Shown piece by piece: positions 17,497 to 25,977 of a stretch of 64,000 bases of DNA. Source of the DNA: Planococcus liqunii (GTDB taxonomy: Bacteria > Bacillota > Bacilli > Bacillales_A > Planococcaceae); contig NZ_CP129238.1 of the NCBI RefSeq assembly GCF_030413595.1, positions 1,488,001-1,552,000 of the forward strand. Direction: 5' to 3'. The notes under the pieces are model-generated. The model was given only the letters and a program-made list of their open reading frames with translations. It was not told where the DNA came from and ran no database searches. The position numbers and the translations under genes were made by a program. Within the stretch, counting starts at the first letter, position 1, and the number at the start of each line of letters is the position of its first letter.

Positions 17497-18306
17497 ATGA
17501 ACGTGAATGCGCCAATTGGAGTAATTGATTCAGGAGTAGGCGGATTGACAGTTGCAAAGGAAATTATGAAACTCCTGCCAAATGAACAGATTTATTACAT
17601 AGGGGACAATGCCCGGTGCCCGTATGGCCCGAGATCCCTTCAGGAAGTCAAGCAGTACACGTGGCAGATGGCACAGGCATTGATGAAGAAACGGATCAAA
17701 ATGCTGGTCATCGCCTGCAATACCGCAACAGCAGCAGCTTTGAATTCGCTGCAAAAGAAACTGCCGATTCCCGTAATCGGGGTGATTTTCCCGGGTGCCC
17801 GGGCGGCGGTGAAAAACTCTTCATCCAAGAATATTGCTGTTCTTGGAACGCTTGGAACGGTGCAAAGCGGTGCGTATGAAAAAGCAATCAAGTCGCTGGT
17901 GTCGTCAGCGCATGTGGTTCAGCTTGCCTGTCCGCGATTTGTGCCGCTTGTGGAAAGTGACGAATACGAAGGGGAATTTGCCCGCAAAATGGTCGGGGAA
18001 ACACTGTCCCAAATTGAAGGAGAAACCTTTGATACGGCGATTCTTGGATGCACCCATTATCCGCTCCTCCAGGGCTTCATCGAAGAAGTGTTTGGAGAAG
18101 GGGTTCAAGTGGTGTCCTCTGCGCAGGAAACAGCGAAAGATGTGGAACGGCATCTCCGGTTCGCCCAAAAATTCGCTGACTGGAAACGGCCGCCGGTGCA
18201 TCATTTCTATACATCCGGCTCGCTGCCGATTTTTCAGACCATTATCGAGAAATGGCTGAAGATCGAAGAACCCGTCATCCATTCCATTCGGTTCCCAAAA
18301 ACCTGA
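17497..18306 (+). CDS. racE: Glutamate racemase
   Basis: This racemase (269 residues) makes D-glutamate for peptidoglycan. The N-terminal substrate loop IGVIDSGVGGLTVAKEI is present, and both catalytic cysteines are visible: C74 in VIACNTATAAALN and C185 in ILGCTHYPLL. The start is uncertain: the ATG at 17497 is only about 3 bases from GAGG, whereas the GTG at 17503 has about 9-base spacing and would give 267 residues. It follows a MarR gene and precedes rph. B. subtilis has gerM between racE and rph; here the gap is 80 bp with a terminator. Confidence 0.95.
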   Translation: MNVNAPIGVIDSGVGGLTVAKEIMKLLPNEQIYYIGDNARCPYGPRSLQEVKQYTWQMAQALMKKRIKMLVIACNTATAAALNSLQKKLPIPVIGVIFPGARAAVKNSSSKNIAVLGTLGTVQSGAYEKAIKSLVSSAHVVQLACPRFVPLVESDEYEGEFARKMVGETLSQIEGETFDTAILGCTHYPLLQGFIEEVFGEGVQVVSSAQETAKDVERHLRFAQKFADWKRPPVHHFYTSGSLPIFQTIIEKWLKIEEPVIHSIRFPKT

Positions 18307-18334
18307 TAGCTCCGGCTGTCAGGTTTTTGGCTGT
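18294..18334 (+). terminator. Rho-independent terminator of racE
   Basis: A perfect 12-bp stem, CCAAAAACCTGA (18294-18305) with TCAGGTTTTTGG (18319-18330), includes the racE stop codon. The T run lies within the 3' arm. Confidence 0.75.
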
Positions 18335-18386
18335 AGAAGAGCAAATATGATACGCTAGGTAAGCATATACGAGGAGGAATTTTAAC

Positions 18387-19136
18387 ATGACACGAATAGA
18401 TGAAAGACAAACAGACGAATTGCGTCCGGTACAGATGGACGTGGATTATTTGATCCACCCGGAAGGATCGGTGTTGATCACGGTCGGGCAGACGAAAGTA
18501 ATTTGCACAGCGACCATTGAAGACAAAGTGCCGCCATTCCTTAGAGGGCAAGGCAAGGGATGGGTCACCGCTGAATACTCAATGCTGCCGCGGGCAACCA
18601 ATAGCCGAAACCGCCGTGAGTCTTCTGCCGGAAAAATCGGCGGCCGGACAATGGAAATCCAGCGCCTGATTGGCCGTGCACTGCGCGCAGTGGTTGACCT
18701 CGAGAAATTGGGCGAACGCACGCTTTGGATCGACTGCGACGTAATCCAGGCAGATGGCGGCACACGCACCGCTTCGATCACCGGTGCTTTTGTAGCGATG
18801 ACGATGGCTATCGGAAAATTAAATTTAACCACATTTCCGGTAACCGATTTCTTAGCGGCAACAAGCGTCGGCATCAACGCGGAACACGGAGCCATTTTAG
18901 ACTTGAACTACGTGGAGGATTCATCTGCAGAAGTCGATATGAACCTTGTTATGACAGGAGCTGGCCATTTTGTGGAACTTCAGGGAACAGGCGAAGAAGC
19001 GACGTTTTCACGTGCACAGCTGAATGAAATGCTCGATCTTGGCGAATCGGGAATCCGCCAATTGATTTCGAAACAAAAAGAAGTGCTTGGCGAATTGGCC
19101 AATCGTGTAGGCGAAGAGGTGAAATCAAGTCTATGA
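18387..19136 (+). CDS. rph: Ribonuclease PH
   Basis: This 249-residue phosphorolytic exoribonuclease trims tRNA 3' ends. Family features are the N-terminal [45 protein letters not shown], the arginine-rich phosphate site [30 protein letters not shown], and [21 protein letters not shown]. An AGGAGGAATT ribosome site precedes the ATG. Its stop overlaps the start of the next gene (ATGA), so the two are translationally coupled, as in B. subtilis rph-ysnA. Confidence 0.96.
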   Translation: MTRIDERQTDELRPVQMDVDYLIHPEGSVLITVGQTKVICTATIEDKVPPFLRGQGKGWVTAEYSMLPRATNSRNRRESSAGKIGGRTMEIQRLIGRALRAVVDLEKLGERTLWIDCDVIQADGGTRTASITGAFVAMTMAIGKLNLTTFPVTDFLAATSVGINAEHGAILDLNYVEDSSAEVDMNLVMTGAGHFVELQGTGEEATFSRAQLNEMLDLGESGIRQLISKQKEVLGELANRVGEEVKSSL

Positions 19137-19738
19137 AAAAAGTATTGATTGCTACTCAGAACTTAGGGAAAGCGAGAGATTTTGAAGCCTTGCTGCGTCC
19201 GTTTGGTTATGATGTATTAACGTTGCAGGATGTTGCCAAAGACTTGGACATTGAAGAAACAGGCGTTACGTTTGAAGAGAACGCGATTCTGAAGGCTGAA
19301 GGGGCTGCGGAAGCACTTCAAATGCCGGTAATCGCAGACGACTCGGGACTTGAGATTGATGCTTTAAACGGCGAACCTGGCGTTTATTCTGCACGCTACG
19401 CCGGCGAGCCGAAAGACGACAATGCCAATATCGACAAAGTGCTCGGGAAATTGGGAGAGGTTCCGGAAAACGAACGCACTGCCCGTTTCCGTTGTGTGTT
19501 AGCAGTTGCGGCACCGAACCAGAAAACCGTCACTTTCTCAGGCTCATGCGAAGGGGAAATCTTGCTTGAGCGCCGCGGCGAAAACGGCTTCGGCTACGAT
19601 CCGATCTTTTGGGTGCCTTCAGAAGGGCGTGCCATGGCGGAATTGAAGCCGGAAGAAAAAGCGGCCATTTCACACCGCGGCAATGCCTTACAGAAATTAC
19701 AGCAGGCAATGCCTGAATGGTTACTATCAAACGAATAA
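19133..19738 (+). CDS. rdgB: XTP/dITP diphosphatase (RdgB/HAM1 family)
   Basis: This 201-residue house-cleaning enzyme hydrolyses ITP, dITP and XTP to monophosphates, keeping deaminated purines out of nucleic acids. Motifs: N-terminal [67 protein letters not shown], and C-terminal [10 protein letters not shown]. The start is fixed by the ATGA overlap with rph. It corresponds to B. subtilis ysnA. Confidence 0.95.
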   Translation: MKKVLIATQNLGKARDFEALLRPFGYDVLTLQDVAKDLDIEETGVTFEENAILKAEGAAEALQMPVIADDSGLEIDALNGEPGVYSARYAGEPKDDNANIDKVLGKLGEVPENERTARFRCVLAVAAPNQKTVTFSGSCEGEILLERRGENGFGYDPIFWVPSEGRAMAELKPEEKAAISHRGNALQKLQQAMPEWLLSNE

Positions 19739-19760
19739 CATTTATTTTAATGTTTTTTTA
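19737..19760 (+). terminator. Weak terminator after rph-rdgB
   Basis: A short AT-rich stem, AACATT with AATGTT, is followed by seven T residues. Confidence 0.45.
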
Positions 19761-19768
19761 AAATAGCA

Positions 19769-19797
19769 TTGACTTTTCCGGAAATCATTTCTATAAT
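19769..19797 (+). promoter_or_regulatory. SigA promoter of the tRNA-Arg gene
   Basis: TTGACT (19769-19774), a 17-bp spacer and a perfect TATAAT (19792-19797) lie 77 bp before the tRNA. Confidence 0.85.
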
Positions 19798-19873
19798 TAA
19801 AATTGTCTTTCAGTAGAAAAGCTCAAACGTCCATCGTAAGAGGGCGCTGAAGTTTGGCTGCTAAGAAAGCCTT

Positions 19874-19947
<74 letters not shown>

Positions 19948-19969
19948 TTATAGAAATGTACATAAAAGA

Positions 19970-20004
19970 AAGCCTTGAAGCAAAACGCTTCAAGGCTTTT
20001 TTTA
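19970..20004 (+). terminator. Rho-independent terminator after tRNA-Arg
   Basis: AAGCCTTGAAGC (19970-19981) and GCTTCAAGGCTT (19987-19998) form a perfect 12-bp stem followed by T residues. Confidence 0.92.
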
Positions 20005-20121
20005 TTTGCGTATTCAGCAATAATAGTATCCCGATTGCGGGCAATAGTTTTCAAGGAATGGCTGGAAAATGAAACCATTTCGGCTTCTGTTCGTATTATA
20101 AAGTAACAGGAGTTGATCCCA

Positions 20122-20421
20122 ATGCCAATATGCAGCTATTGCAGAACCCGGTGGACTTGGAAACAAACGATAAAAAAGACTTTCACTTTGAGCAATAAAC
20201 TAGAGTGTCCAATATGCGGGAAATTACAGTACATATCCAAAAAGTCACGGAAAAGAATCAGCCTGCTCAATCTGGTAATCCTTTTGCCGCTTTTATTGAA
20301 TGCCGTGACATCGATCGAACCGCTTTTTAACATCACCCTTATCTTCATATTCTTTATTGCCAGTATGGTCTTTATGCCATTTCTTACCGAACTTTCGAGT
20401 GAAGAAGAGCCTCTTTGGTAG
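20122..20421 (+). CDS. Small membrane protein with paired CxxC motifs
   Basis: This 99-residue protein begins MPICSYCRTRW and has two CxxC pairs (C4/C7 and C29/C32) spaced 21 residues apart, which together look like a zinc ribbon. Two hydrophobic segments follow (SLLNLVILLPLLLNAV and FNITLIFIFFIASMVFM), then an acidic tail. It resembles the small CxxC-20-CxxC family defined in protein-family databases, whose function is unknown. The ATG at 20122 is 9 bases after AGGAG; the TTG at 20113 is rejected. It lies between a tRNA terminator and a divergently unrelated TetR operon. Confidence 0.7.
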   Translation: MPICSYCRTRWTWKQTIKKTFTLSNKLECPICGKLQYISKKSRKRISLLNLVILLPLLLNAVTSIEPLFNITLIFIFFIASMVFMPFLTELSSEEEPLW

Positions 20422-20506
20422 GGAGGTTCCCGGCTCAAGGAAAAAACTTGGTCTTTTTTTTATTTATTGGCGAAAATGTGAAGCAATTCTGCAAAAAAAG
20501 ATGAAT

Positions 20507-20532
20507 AAAACATGAACCAGAGTTCATGTTTT
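20507..20532. promoter_or_regulatory. Perfect palindromic operator upstream of the TetR gene
   Basis: Perfect 11-bp arms AAAACATGAAC and GTTCATGTTTT flank the centre CAGA. It ends 38 bp before the TetR start, so autoregulation by that protein is likely. Confidence 0.75.
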
Positions 20533-20570
20533 GGGGGTTGGCGTGTTATTCTTATCTATGAGGTGAGGAA

Positions 20571-21233
20571 ATGCAGCACGAAAACCTTGTCGGAGATTTC
20601 CCGACGTTTCCAAAACAACTGCGTTCAAAACAGAAAAGAGAAGCATTGATTGAAAGTGCGAAACTGCTATTCAATGAAAAAGGATTTGAACATACAACAG
20701 CGAAAGAAATTGCGGCCCATGCGAAAGTGGCGACGGGAACGTTTTACCGGTATTTTTCCGATAAGCGGCAATTGCTGATGACGCTGATCGACAACCAGAT
20801 AGATTCCATGATGCCTCTCGATTTGGAATGGAAAAGCGGGGACCCGGAAAAGCTGTTGGCGGGTCGCTTGGAAATGCATTACCACAAGATCAATGAAAAA
20901 AACCTGCGGAAGCTGATGCCGGAACTTTTATTGAAAGATGCTGAACTTGCCGAAGTGGTCAATGAAGCAAAAATGCACATGCAGGGAAAAGTGCTTGACC
21001 ATCTGCAAACGCTTCAGAAAAAAGGGCTCATGTGGCCGGACATTGACATCGAAACTTTGACTTGGTGCTTGCAGTCGATGATGGAAAAGCTTCAAAACCG
21101 TAAGAATGAAGGCGTATCCGTGGATTATAAAGAGTTTGCCAAAGTATTTTGCCGGACATTGTTTCCGCCGGACATTATTGAACAAATGCGCTCCGGAAAA
21201 ATAAAAGATATGGAAAGGACCGTGAACAGATGA
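20571..21233 (+). CDS. TetR-family transcriptional regulator
   Basis: This 220-residue regulator has an N-terminal extension and a TetR helix-turn-helix (ALIESAKLLFNEKGFEHTTAKEIAAHAKVATGTFYRYFSDKRQLL, residues about 24-68). The C-terminal ligand domain is not recognised. An AGGTGAGGAA site precedes the ATG. Its stop overlaps the start of the Spx-like gene (ATGA), so the pair is coupled and probably regulated from the 26-bp palindrome upstream. The ligand is unknown. Confidence 0.88.
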   Translation: MQHENLVGDFPTFPKQLRSKQKREALIESAKLLFNEKGFEHTTAKEIAAHAKVATGTFYRYFSDKRQLLMTLIDNQIDSMMPLDLEWKSGDPEKLLAGRLEMHYHKINEKNLRKLMPELLLKDAELAEVVNEAKMHMQGKVLDHLQTLQKKGLMWPDIDIETLTWCLQSMMEKLQNRKNEGVSVDYKEFAKVFCRTLFPPDIIEQMRSGKIKDMERTVNR

Positions 21234-21622
21234 AAGCAAAACTATTTACCGCAACGAGCAACACTTCTTGCCGGAAAGCCATTGCTTGGCTCAACGAGTA
21301 CAATATTCCATATGTCGAGAAAAACATTTCCACTACCCCGATTACGATTGAAGAAATTCAGGAAATCCTGTCTTTAACCAACGAAGGCACCGAAGAAATC
21401 ATTTCAAAAAAAGCTTATGCCATTAAGAAGTTAAAACTCGATTTCGACAGTTTATCGATGCCCCAATTGTATCAAGTCATCCAAGATAACCCCGGTGTGC
21501 TGCGTCTGCCTATCCTTCATGATGGAAAAAAGCTGCAAGTCGGCTATAACGATGATGAAATTCGCCAATTTCTTCCCCGCTGGTTCCGTACAAATCAATT
21601 CCAAACTTTATTAGGTATGTAA
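21230..21622 (+). CDS. Spx/ArsC-family protein lacking the first redox cysteine
   Basis: This 130-residue protein aligns with Spx along its length: TSCRKAIAWLNEYNIPYVEKNI, TNEGTEEIISKKAYAIKKL, LYQVIQDNPGVLRLPIL and LQVGYNDDEIRQFLPR. The glycine needed in Spx for contact with the RNA polymerase alpha subunit is kept (G53). The redox switch CxxC is not: the sequence is NTSC, with N11 where Spx has its first cysteine and C14 conserved. It is therefore an Spx paralogue rather than the canonical regulator. It overlaps the TetR gene by 4 bp. Confidence 0.82.
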   Translation: MKAKLFTATSNTSCRKAIAWLNEYNIPYVEKNISTTPITIEEIQEILSLTNEGTEEIISKKAYAIKKLKLDFDSLSMPQLYQVIQDNPGVLRLPILHDGKKLQVGYNDDEIRQFLPRWFRTNQFQTLLGM

Positions 21623-21655
21623 CAAGGAGCCTTCCACACAGGCTCCTTGTTTTTG
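21619..21655 (+). terminator. Rho-independent terminator of the TetR-spx-like operon
   Basis: AACAAGGAGCCT and AGGCTCCTTGTT form a 12-bp stem, followed by TTTT. Confidence 0.9.
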
Positions 21656-21796
21656 GTTGTATGGAAAGACCGGCAATTTCCGAAAAAGGAGCATGGAGGA
21701 GGGTTTCTCCATGCTAAAATTTCTAAAACGCCTGTTATTTTATTTTCCCGCAAAATCCCGGTATGGTATGATAGACAGTACAAACGGGGTGTTTTT

Positions 21797-22777
21797 ATGC
21801 GAAAAAAATATAGGGAGCTGCAGCGCAAAGGCAACGTAATCGTATTTCCGAATACAATCAATCGCTTGCTGACGGAAGGCATGGCGCTGCTGAAAGAAGA
21901 GAATTACGAAGACGCTCGCGATAAGCTGTACCAGGTGCTGTCTTATGAACCGGAACATGCCGGGGCACTGGGTGCATATGCATATTGCTTGTTTGAGTTG
22001 GGGGAATACGAGGAAGCGCTTGAAGTGTGCCGGGAGCTGCTGAAAGTTGGTCCTGTGCATTACCTGGAGACAATGGAATTATACATAAGCATTTTAATGC
22101 AAGTGCGGGAATTTGAAGAAGCGGAACGAATGATTGAAGTTCTGATTGAAGAAAAAGTCCTGCCGGAAGAACGGCTGGCGCAGTTTCTGCAGCTGCGTGA
22201 TTTGAATGAGCGCATTGCGGCGAAAAAAGCCCATGTGAAAATTGACCTTACCCAATACGTGCCGGAAAATTTCGTCAAGCTGTCTCCGCACCAGCAGGAA
22301 AGGCTGATCATGGATTTGCCGCCGGCAAGCTACGACATGTTGAAATCTAGCTTGGTTGAAATTGTGCAGCATCCGGAAACCGATTTATTGGCGAAGACAT
22401 ACATATTGTTCATGCTCCACCAGGAGAAAGTGAAAGCCCGTGTGACGGTGGAGAAATTCCATTACGAAAAGGAGTTTTCAGTAGCGAATCTGCCGGATCC
22501 GATCAACAATCCGCGCGTCCAAGACATCAAACGGATGATGGAAGAGATGCTGGAAAAAGATCCGACCCGCCTGGAGATGGTCCAGGAATTATTTGAGCGC
22601 CACATTTATTTGTTTTATCCGTTCCAATGGGATGGATACGATGAAGCGGAAGTGGCAGACGTCTATCTTAGTTACCTGGACCAATTGTTCACCGGAGAAA
22701 TGAATTTTTCCGGCGACTCGGAACTGTTGAGCCTGATTTTTCATGCCGAACAATGGTTTGAGTTGCGCAATGGGTAG
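21797..22777 (+). CDS. ysoA: Tetratricopeptide-repeat protein (YsoA-like)
   Basis: This 326-residue protein contains at least two TPR-like helical pairs near its N-terminus (LLTEGMALLKEENYEDARDKLYQVLSYEPEHAGALGAYAYCLFELGEYEEALEVCRELLKVGP). An all-alpha region without recognised catalytic motifs follows. The ATG at 21797 is preceded by a GGGGTG site and a TGG-extended TATGAT; longer in-frame extensions run back through the previous terminator and are rejected. It precedes tig, as ysoA does in B. subtilis. The ilv-leu operon that precedes ysoA there is absent. Function is unknown. Confidence 0.82.
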   Translation: MRKKYRELQRKGNVIVFPNTINRLLTEGMALLKEENYEDARDKLYQVLSYEPEHAGALGAYAYCLFELGEYEEALEVCRELLKVGPVHYLETMELYISILMQVREFEEAERMIEVLIEEKVLPEERLAQFLQLRDLNERIAAKKAHVKIDLTQYVPENFVKLSPHQQERLIMDLPPASYDMLKSSLVEIVQHPETDLLAKTYILFMLHQEKVKARVTVEKFHYEKEFSVANLPDPINNPRVQDIKRMMEEMLEKDPTRLEMVQELFERHIYLFYPFQWDGYDEAEVADVYLSYLDQLFTGEMNFSGDSELLSLIFHAEQWFELRNG

Positions 22778-22783
22778 AAATAG

Positions 22784-22811
22784 TTGAACATAGTGGCATC
22801 TATGCTATAAT
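22784..22811 (+). promoter_or_regulatory. SigA promoter of tig
   Basis: TTGAAC (22784-22789), a 16-bp spacer and TATAAT (22806-22811) with a TGC extension. Confidence 0.75.
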
Positions 22812-22880
22812 ATTGAAGTTGTCAAAATTCGTATAAAACGGGTAATATGACTTTGTAGAAAATGTTTGGAGGGCTTATAA

Positions 22881-24194
22881 ATGTCAGCAAAATGGGAAAA
22901 GCAAGAAGGTAACACAGGAACACTTACAGTAGAAGTATCTGCAGAAGAAGTAAATGCAGGATTGGACAAAGCGTTCAAAAAAGTCGTTAAAGAAATTAAC
23001 GTACCAGGTTTCCGTAAAGGGAAAATGCCACGCCAGATGTTCGAACAGCGCTTTGGCGCAGAATCACTTTACCAGGATGCCCTAGACTTCATCTTGCCGG
23101 ATGCTTACGCAAACGCTGTTGAAGAAGCAGGCCTTAACCCGGTTGACCGCCCGGAAATCGATATTGTCACTCTTGAAAAAGGACAGCCGCTTGTGTTCAC
23201 AGCTAAAGTAACGGTTAAGCCGGAAGTTCAGCTTGGCGAATACAAAGGCCTTGAAGTTTCTCAGCCAGCTACAGACGTAACTGACGAAGAAATCGAAAAC
23301 CAATTAAAAGAAAACCAAGAACGTTTTGCTGAGCTTGCTGTTAAAGAAGACGAAGCAATCGTTGAAGGCGACACTGCAGTGATCGACTTTGAAGGTTTTG
23401 TTGATGGAGAAGCTTTTGAAGGCGGCAAGGGAGAAAGCTATTCTCTTGAAATCGGTTCAAACTCATTCATCCCAGGCTTTGAAGAGCAATTGATCGGTGC
23501 AAAAACAGGAGAAGAAAAAGACGTTGAAGTCACTTTCCCTGAAGAATACCATGCTGCTGAACTTGCAGGAAAAGCTGCAACGTTCAAAGTGAAAGTAAAC
23601 GAAGTAAAAGCAAAAGAGCTTCCAGAACTTGATGACGAATTCGCTAAAGAAATCGACCCAGAAGTTGAAAGCCTAGAAGCGCTTCGCACAAAAATGAAAG
23701 AAACATTGGCTGAACAGAAAAAAGCAAACGCGGATGCAGCACTTCGCGACGAGCTAGTTCAAAAAGCAGCTGAAAATGCAACAATCGACCTTCCGCATGC
23801 CATGATCCACACTGAAATGGACCGCATGATGCAGGAATTCGAACAGCGTTTGACTCAGCAAGGCATGAACCTTGACCTTTACTACCAATTCTCAGGCCAA
23901 GACGAAGAAGCTTTGCGTGCTCAAATGCATGACGATGCTGAAACGCGCGTACGTGTATCTCTAGTGCTTGAAGCAATTGCTGAAGCAGAGAACATGGAAG
24001 TCACTTCAGAAGACATCGACAAAGAACTTGAAAAAATGTCTGGCCAGTTCAATATGGACATCGAGCAAATCAAAACTGCTTTAGGCGGCACTGAAATGCT
24101 TGAAAACGACATCCGCATGCAAAACACAGTTGAATTCCTAGTGGAAAACGCTAAGATCACAACTGAAGTGGAAAACGTTGAAGACGCTGAATAA
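22881..24194 (+). CDS. tig: Trigger factor (ribosome-associated peptidyl-prolyl isomerase)
   Basis: This 437-residue chaperone has all three trigger-factor domains. The ribosome-binding domain carries the signature [19 protein letters not shown] (around residue 40). The FKBP-like PPIase domain spans about residues 150-245 ([53 protein letters not shown]). A long helical C-terminal chaperone domain with an acidic end follows. It folds nascent chains at the ribosome exit tunnel. It has its own promoter and terminator and precedes clpX, the common bacterial arrangement. Confidence 0.97.
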   Translation: MSAKWEKQEGNTGTLTVEVSAEEVNAGLDKAFKKVVKEINVPGFRKGKMPRQMFEQRFGAESLYQDALDFILPDAYANAVEEAGLNPVDRPEIDIVTLEKGQPLVFTAKVTVKPEVQLGEYKGLEVSQPATDVTDEEIENQLKENQERFAELAVKEDEAIVEGDTAVIDFEGFVDGEAFEGGKGESYSLEIGSNSFIPGFEEQLIGAKTGEEKDVEVTFPEEYHAAELAGKAATFKVKVNEVKAKELPELDDEFAKEIDPEVESLEALRTKMKETLAEQKKANADAALRDELVQKAAENATIDLPHAMIHTEMDRMMQEFEQRLTQQGMNLDLYYQFSGQDEEALRAQMHDDAETRVRVSLVLEAIAEAENMEVTSEDIDKELEKMSGQFNMDIEQIKTALGGTEMLENDIRMQNTVEFLVENAKITTEVENVEDAE

Positions 24195-24216
24195 TCAACA
24201 CACATAAGCTTCATAG

Positions 24217-24247
24217 AAAACAAGGCACGGCGACGTGCCTTGTTTTC
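24217..24247 (+). terminator. Rho-independent terminator of tig
   Basis: AAAACAAGGCACG and CGTGCCTTGTTTT form a perfect 13-bp stem around GCGA. The remaining bases to the clpX promoter (24248-24439) hold nothing I can identify. Confidence 0.9.
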
Positions 24248-24439
24248 CTCTACATAGAATAAAATAAGAATTACATAAACTTGTTGCTGTACTTGAACGA
24301 TTCTATGGTTTTTTAAGAGGTAGACGGCAAAATGGCGGTGCTGCTCATGGCAAACCGAGGGATTTTGCTGAAAACCTTCAGACGAAGATTAGTAAAGCAA
24401 ATATTAACGAAGCATTCTTTTTGTAGTAATTCTAATTAG

Positions 24440-24468
24440 TTGCTACAATAAGCATAATCTTGTAATAT
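24440..24468 (+). promoter_or_regulatory. SigA-type promoter of clpX
   Basis: TTGCTA (24440-24445), a 17-bp spacer and TAATAT (24463-24468). No CtsR-like direct repeat is seen. Confidence 0.55.
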
Positions 24469-24493
24469 TATGGCTTGAATAGGGGTGAATACA

Positions 24494-25765
24494 TTGTTCA
24501 AATTCAATGATGAAAAAGACCATTTAAAATGTTCATTCTGCGGAAAACCGCAAGAACAGGTTCGCAAACTGGTTGCAGGACCGGGTGTATATATTTGTGA
24601 CGAATGTATTGAGCTTTGTACGGAAATCGTAGAAGAAGAGCTGGGTACAGAAGAAGCAGTGGAATTCAAAGAAGTGCCAAAACCAAAAGAGATTTTGGAC
24701 ATTCTTAACGGCTATGTCATCGGCCAGGAAAAAGCGAAAAAGTCTTTGGCTGTAGCAGTATACAACCATTACAAACGCGTCAATTCCAACAGCAAGATCG
24801 ATGATGTCGAGTTGTCGAAATCCAATATCGTCTTGATTGGGCCGACAGGAAGCGGGAAAACTTTGCTCGCGCAAACTTTAGCGCGCATCCTGAATGTGCC
24901 GTTTGCAATTGCAGATGCAACTTCGTTAACTGAAGCGGGTTATGTTGGGGAAGATGTTGAGAACATCCTCTTGAAGCTGATCCAAGCTGCAGACTACGAT
25001 GTGGAACGCGCGGAAAAAGGCATCATCTATATCGATGAAATCGATAAAGTGGCCCGCAAATCCGAAAACCCGTCCATCACACGTGATGTATCAGGTGAAG
25101 GCGTTCAGCAGGCATTGCTGAAAATCCTGGAAGGCACAACGGCAAGCGTTCCCCCACAAGGCGGACGCAAGCATCCTCATCAGGAATTTATCCAAATCGA
25201 TACGACGAACGTCTTGTTCATCGTCGGTGGTGCATTTGACGGAGTCGATCAAATCATCAAACGCCGTTTGGGCAACAAAGTCATCGGTTTTGGTGCAGAT
25301 CCAAACAAAGAAGAACTGGACGAGAAGTCGCTTCTTAGCCAATTGATTCCGGAAGATTTGCTGAAGTTCGGTTTAATTCCTGAATTTATCGGCCGTTTGC
25401 CGGTATTGGCGAGCCTTGAGCAATTGGATGAAAATGCACTAGTTCAGATTTTGACTGAGCCGAAAAATGCATTGATCAAACAATACCAAAAAATGATGGA
25501 ACTTGACGATGTCGAATTGACGTTCGAAGAAGACGCCTTGGTGGAAATTGCGAAATTGGCAATTGAACGCAAAACAGGTGCCCGCGGACTCCGTTCAATC
25601 ATTGAGAACATCATGCTTGAAGTTATGTTCGACTTGCCTTCACGCGAAGACATCGTCGAATGCGTCATCACAAAAGACACGGTGACAAAAAACGAAATGC
25701 CGAGACTCATCTTAGAAGATGGCTCTGAATACGACGAAAAAGACAACGAAAAAACATCCGCATAA
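24494..25765 (+). CDS. clpX: ATP-dependent Clp protease ATP-binding subunit ClpX
   Basis: This 423-residue AAA+ unfoldase feeds substrates to ClpP. The N-terminal zinc-binding domain has [30 protein letters not shown]. The AAA+ core has Walker A GPTGSGKT, Walker B IIYIDEID, the pore-loop segment [11 protein letters not shown], and the IGF loop for ClpP docking in [13 protein letters not shown]. The start is TTG at 24494, giving MFKFND as in B. subtilis; the GTG at 24485 overlaps the AGGGGTGA ribosome site. B. subtilis has lonB between clpX and lonA; here it is missing. Confidence 0.95.
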   Translation: MFKFNDEKDHLKCSFCGKPQEQVRKLVAGPGVYICDECIELCTEIVEEELGTEEAVEFKEVPKPKEILDILNGYVIGQEKAKKSLAVAVYNHYKRVNSNSKIDDVELSKSNIVLIGPTGSGKTLLAQTLARILNVPFAIADATSLTEAGYVGEDVENILLKLIQAADYDVERAEKGIIYIDEIDKVARKSENPSITRDVSGEGVQQALLKILEGTTASVPPQGGRKHPHQEFIQIDTTNVLFIVGGAFDGVDQIIKRRLGNKVIGFGADPNKEELDEKSLLSQLIPEDLLKFGLIPEFIGRLPVLASLEQLDENALVQILTEPKNALIKQYQKMMELDDVELTFEEDALVEIAKLAIERKTGARGLRSIIENIMLEVMFDLPSREDIVECVITKDTVTKNEMPRLILEDGSEYDEKDNEKTSA

Positions 25766-25895
25766 TGTGAAACGCCGTTCTATGTGAGCCTTTGCTCCAT
25801 GGTGGGGTGTTTAACCAATCAGACTTTGACTCTTGCTTCCTCCCGAGCAATCGGGAGTGCGGTGTAAGGGGAAAGTGAGTAAAAAAGGATGATAC

Positions 25896-25947
25896 GGGCT
25901 GACTCTGATCGTGCACATCCGCGCGTACGGGGTCAGCTTGTTTTTTT
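25896..25947 (+). terminator. Rho-independent terminator of clpX
   Basis: GGGCTGAC and GTCAGCTT arms close a long, partly paired loop and are followed by TTTTTTT. Confidence 0.7.
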
Positions 25948-25977
25948 GACGAAAATAATCGGAGGTGCAACTCCCTA

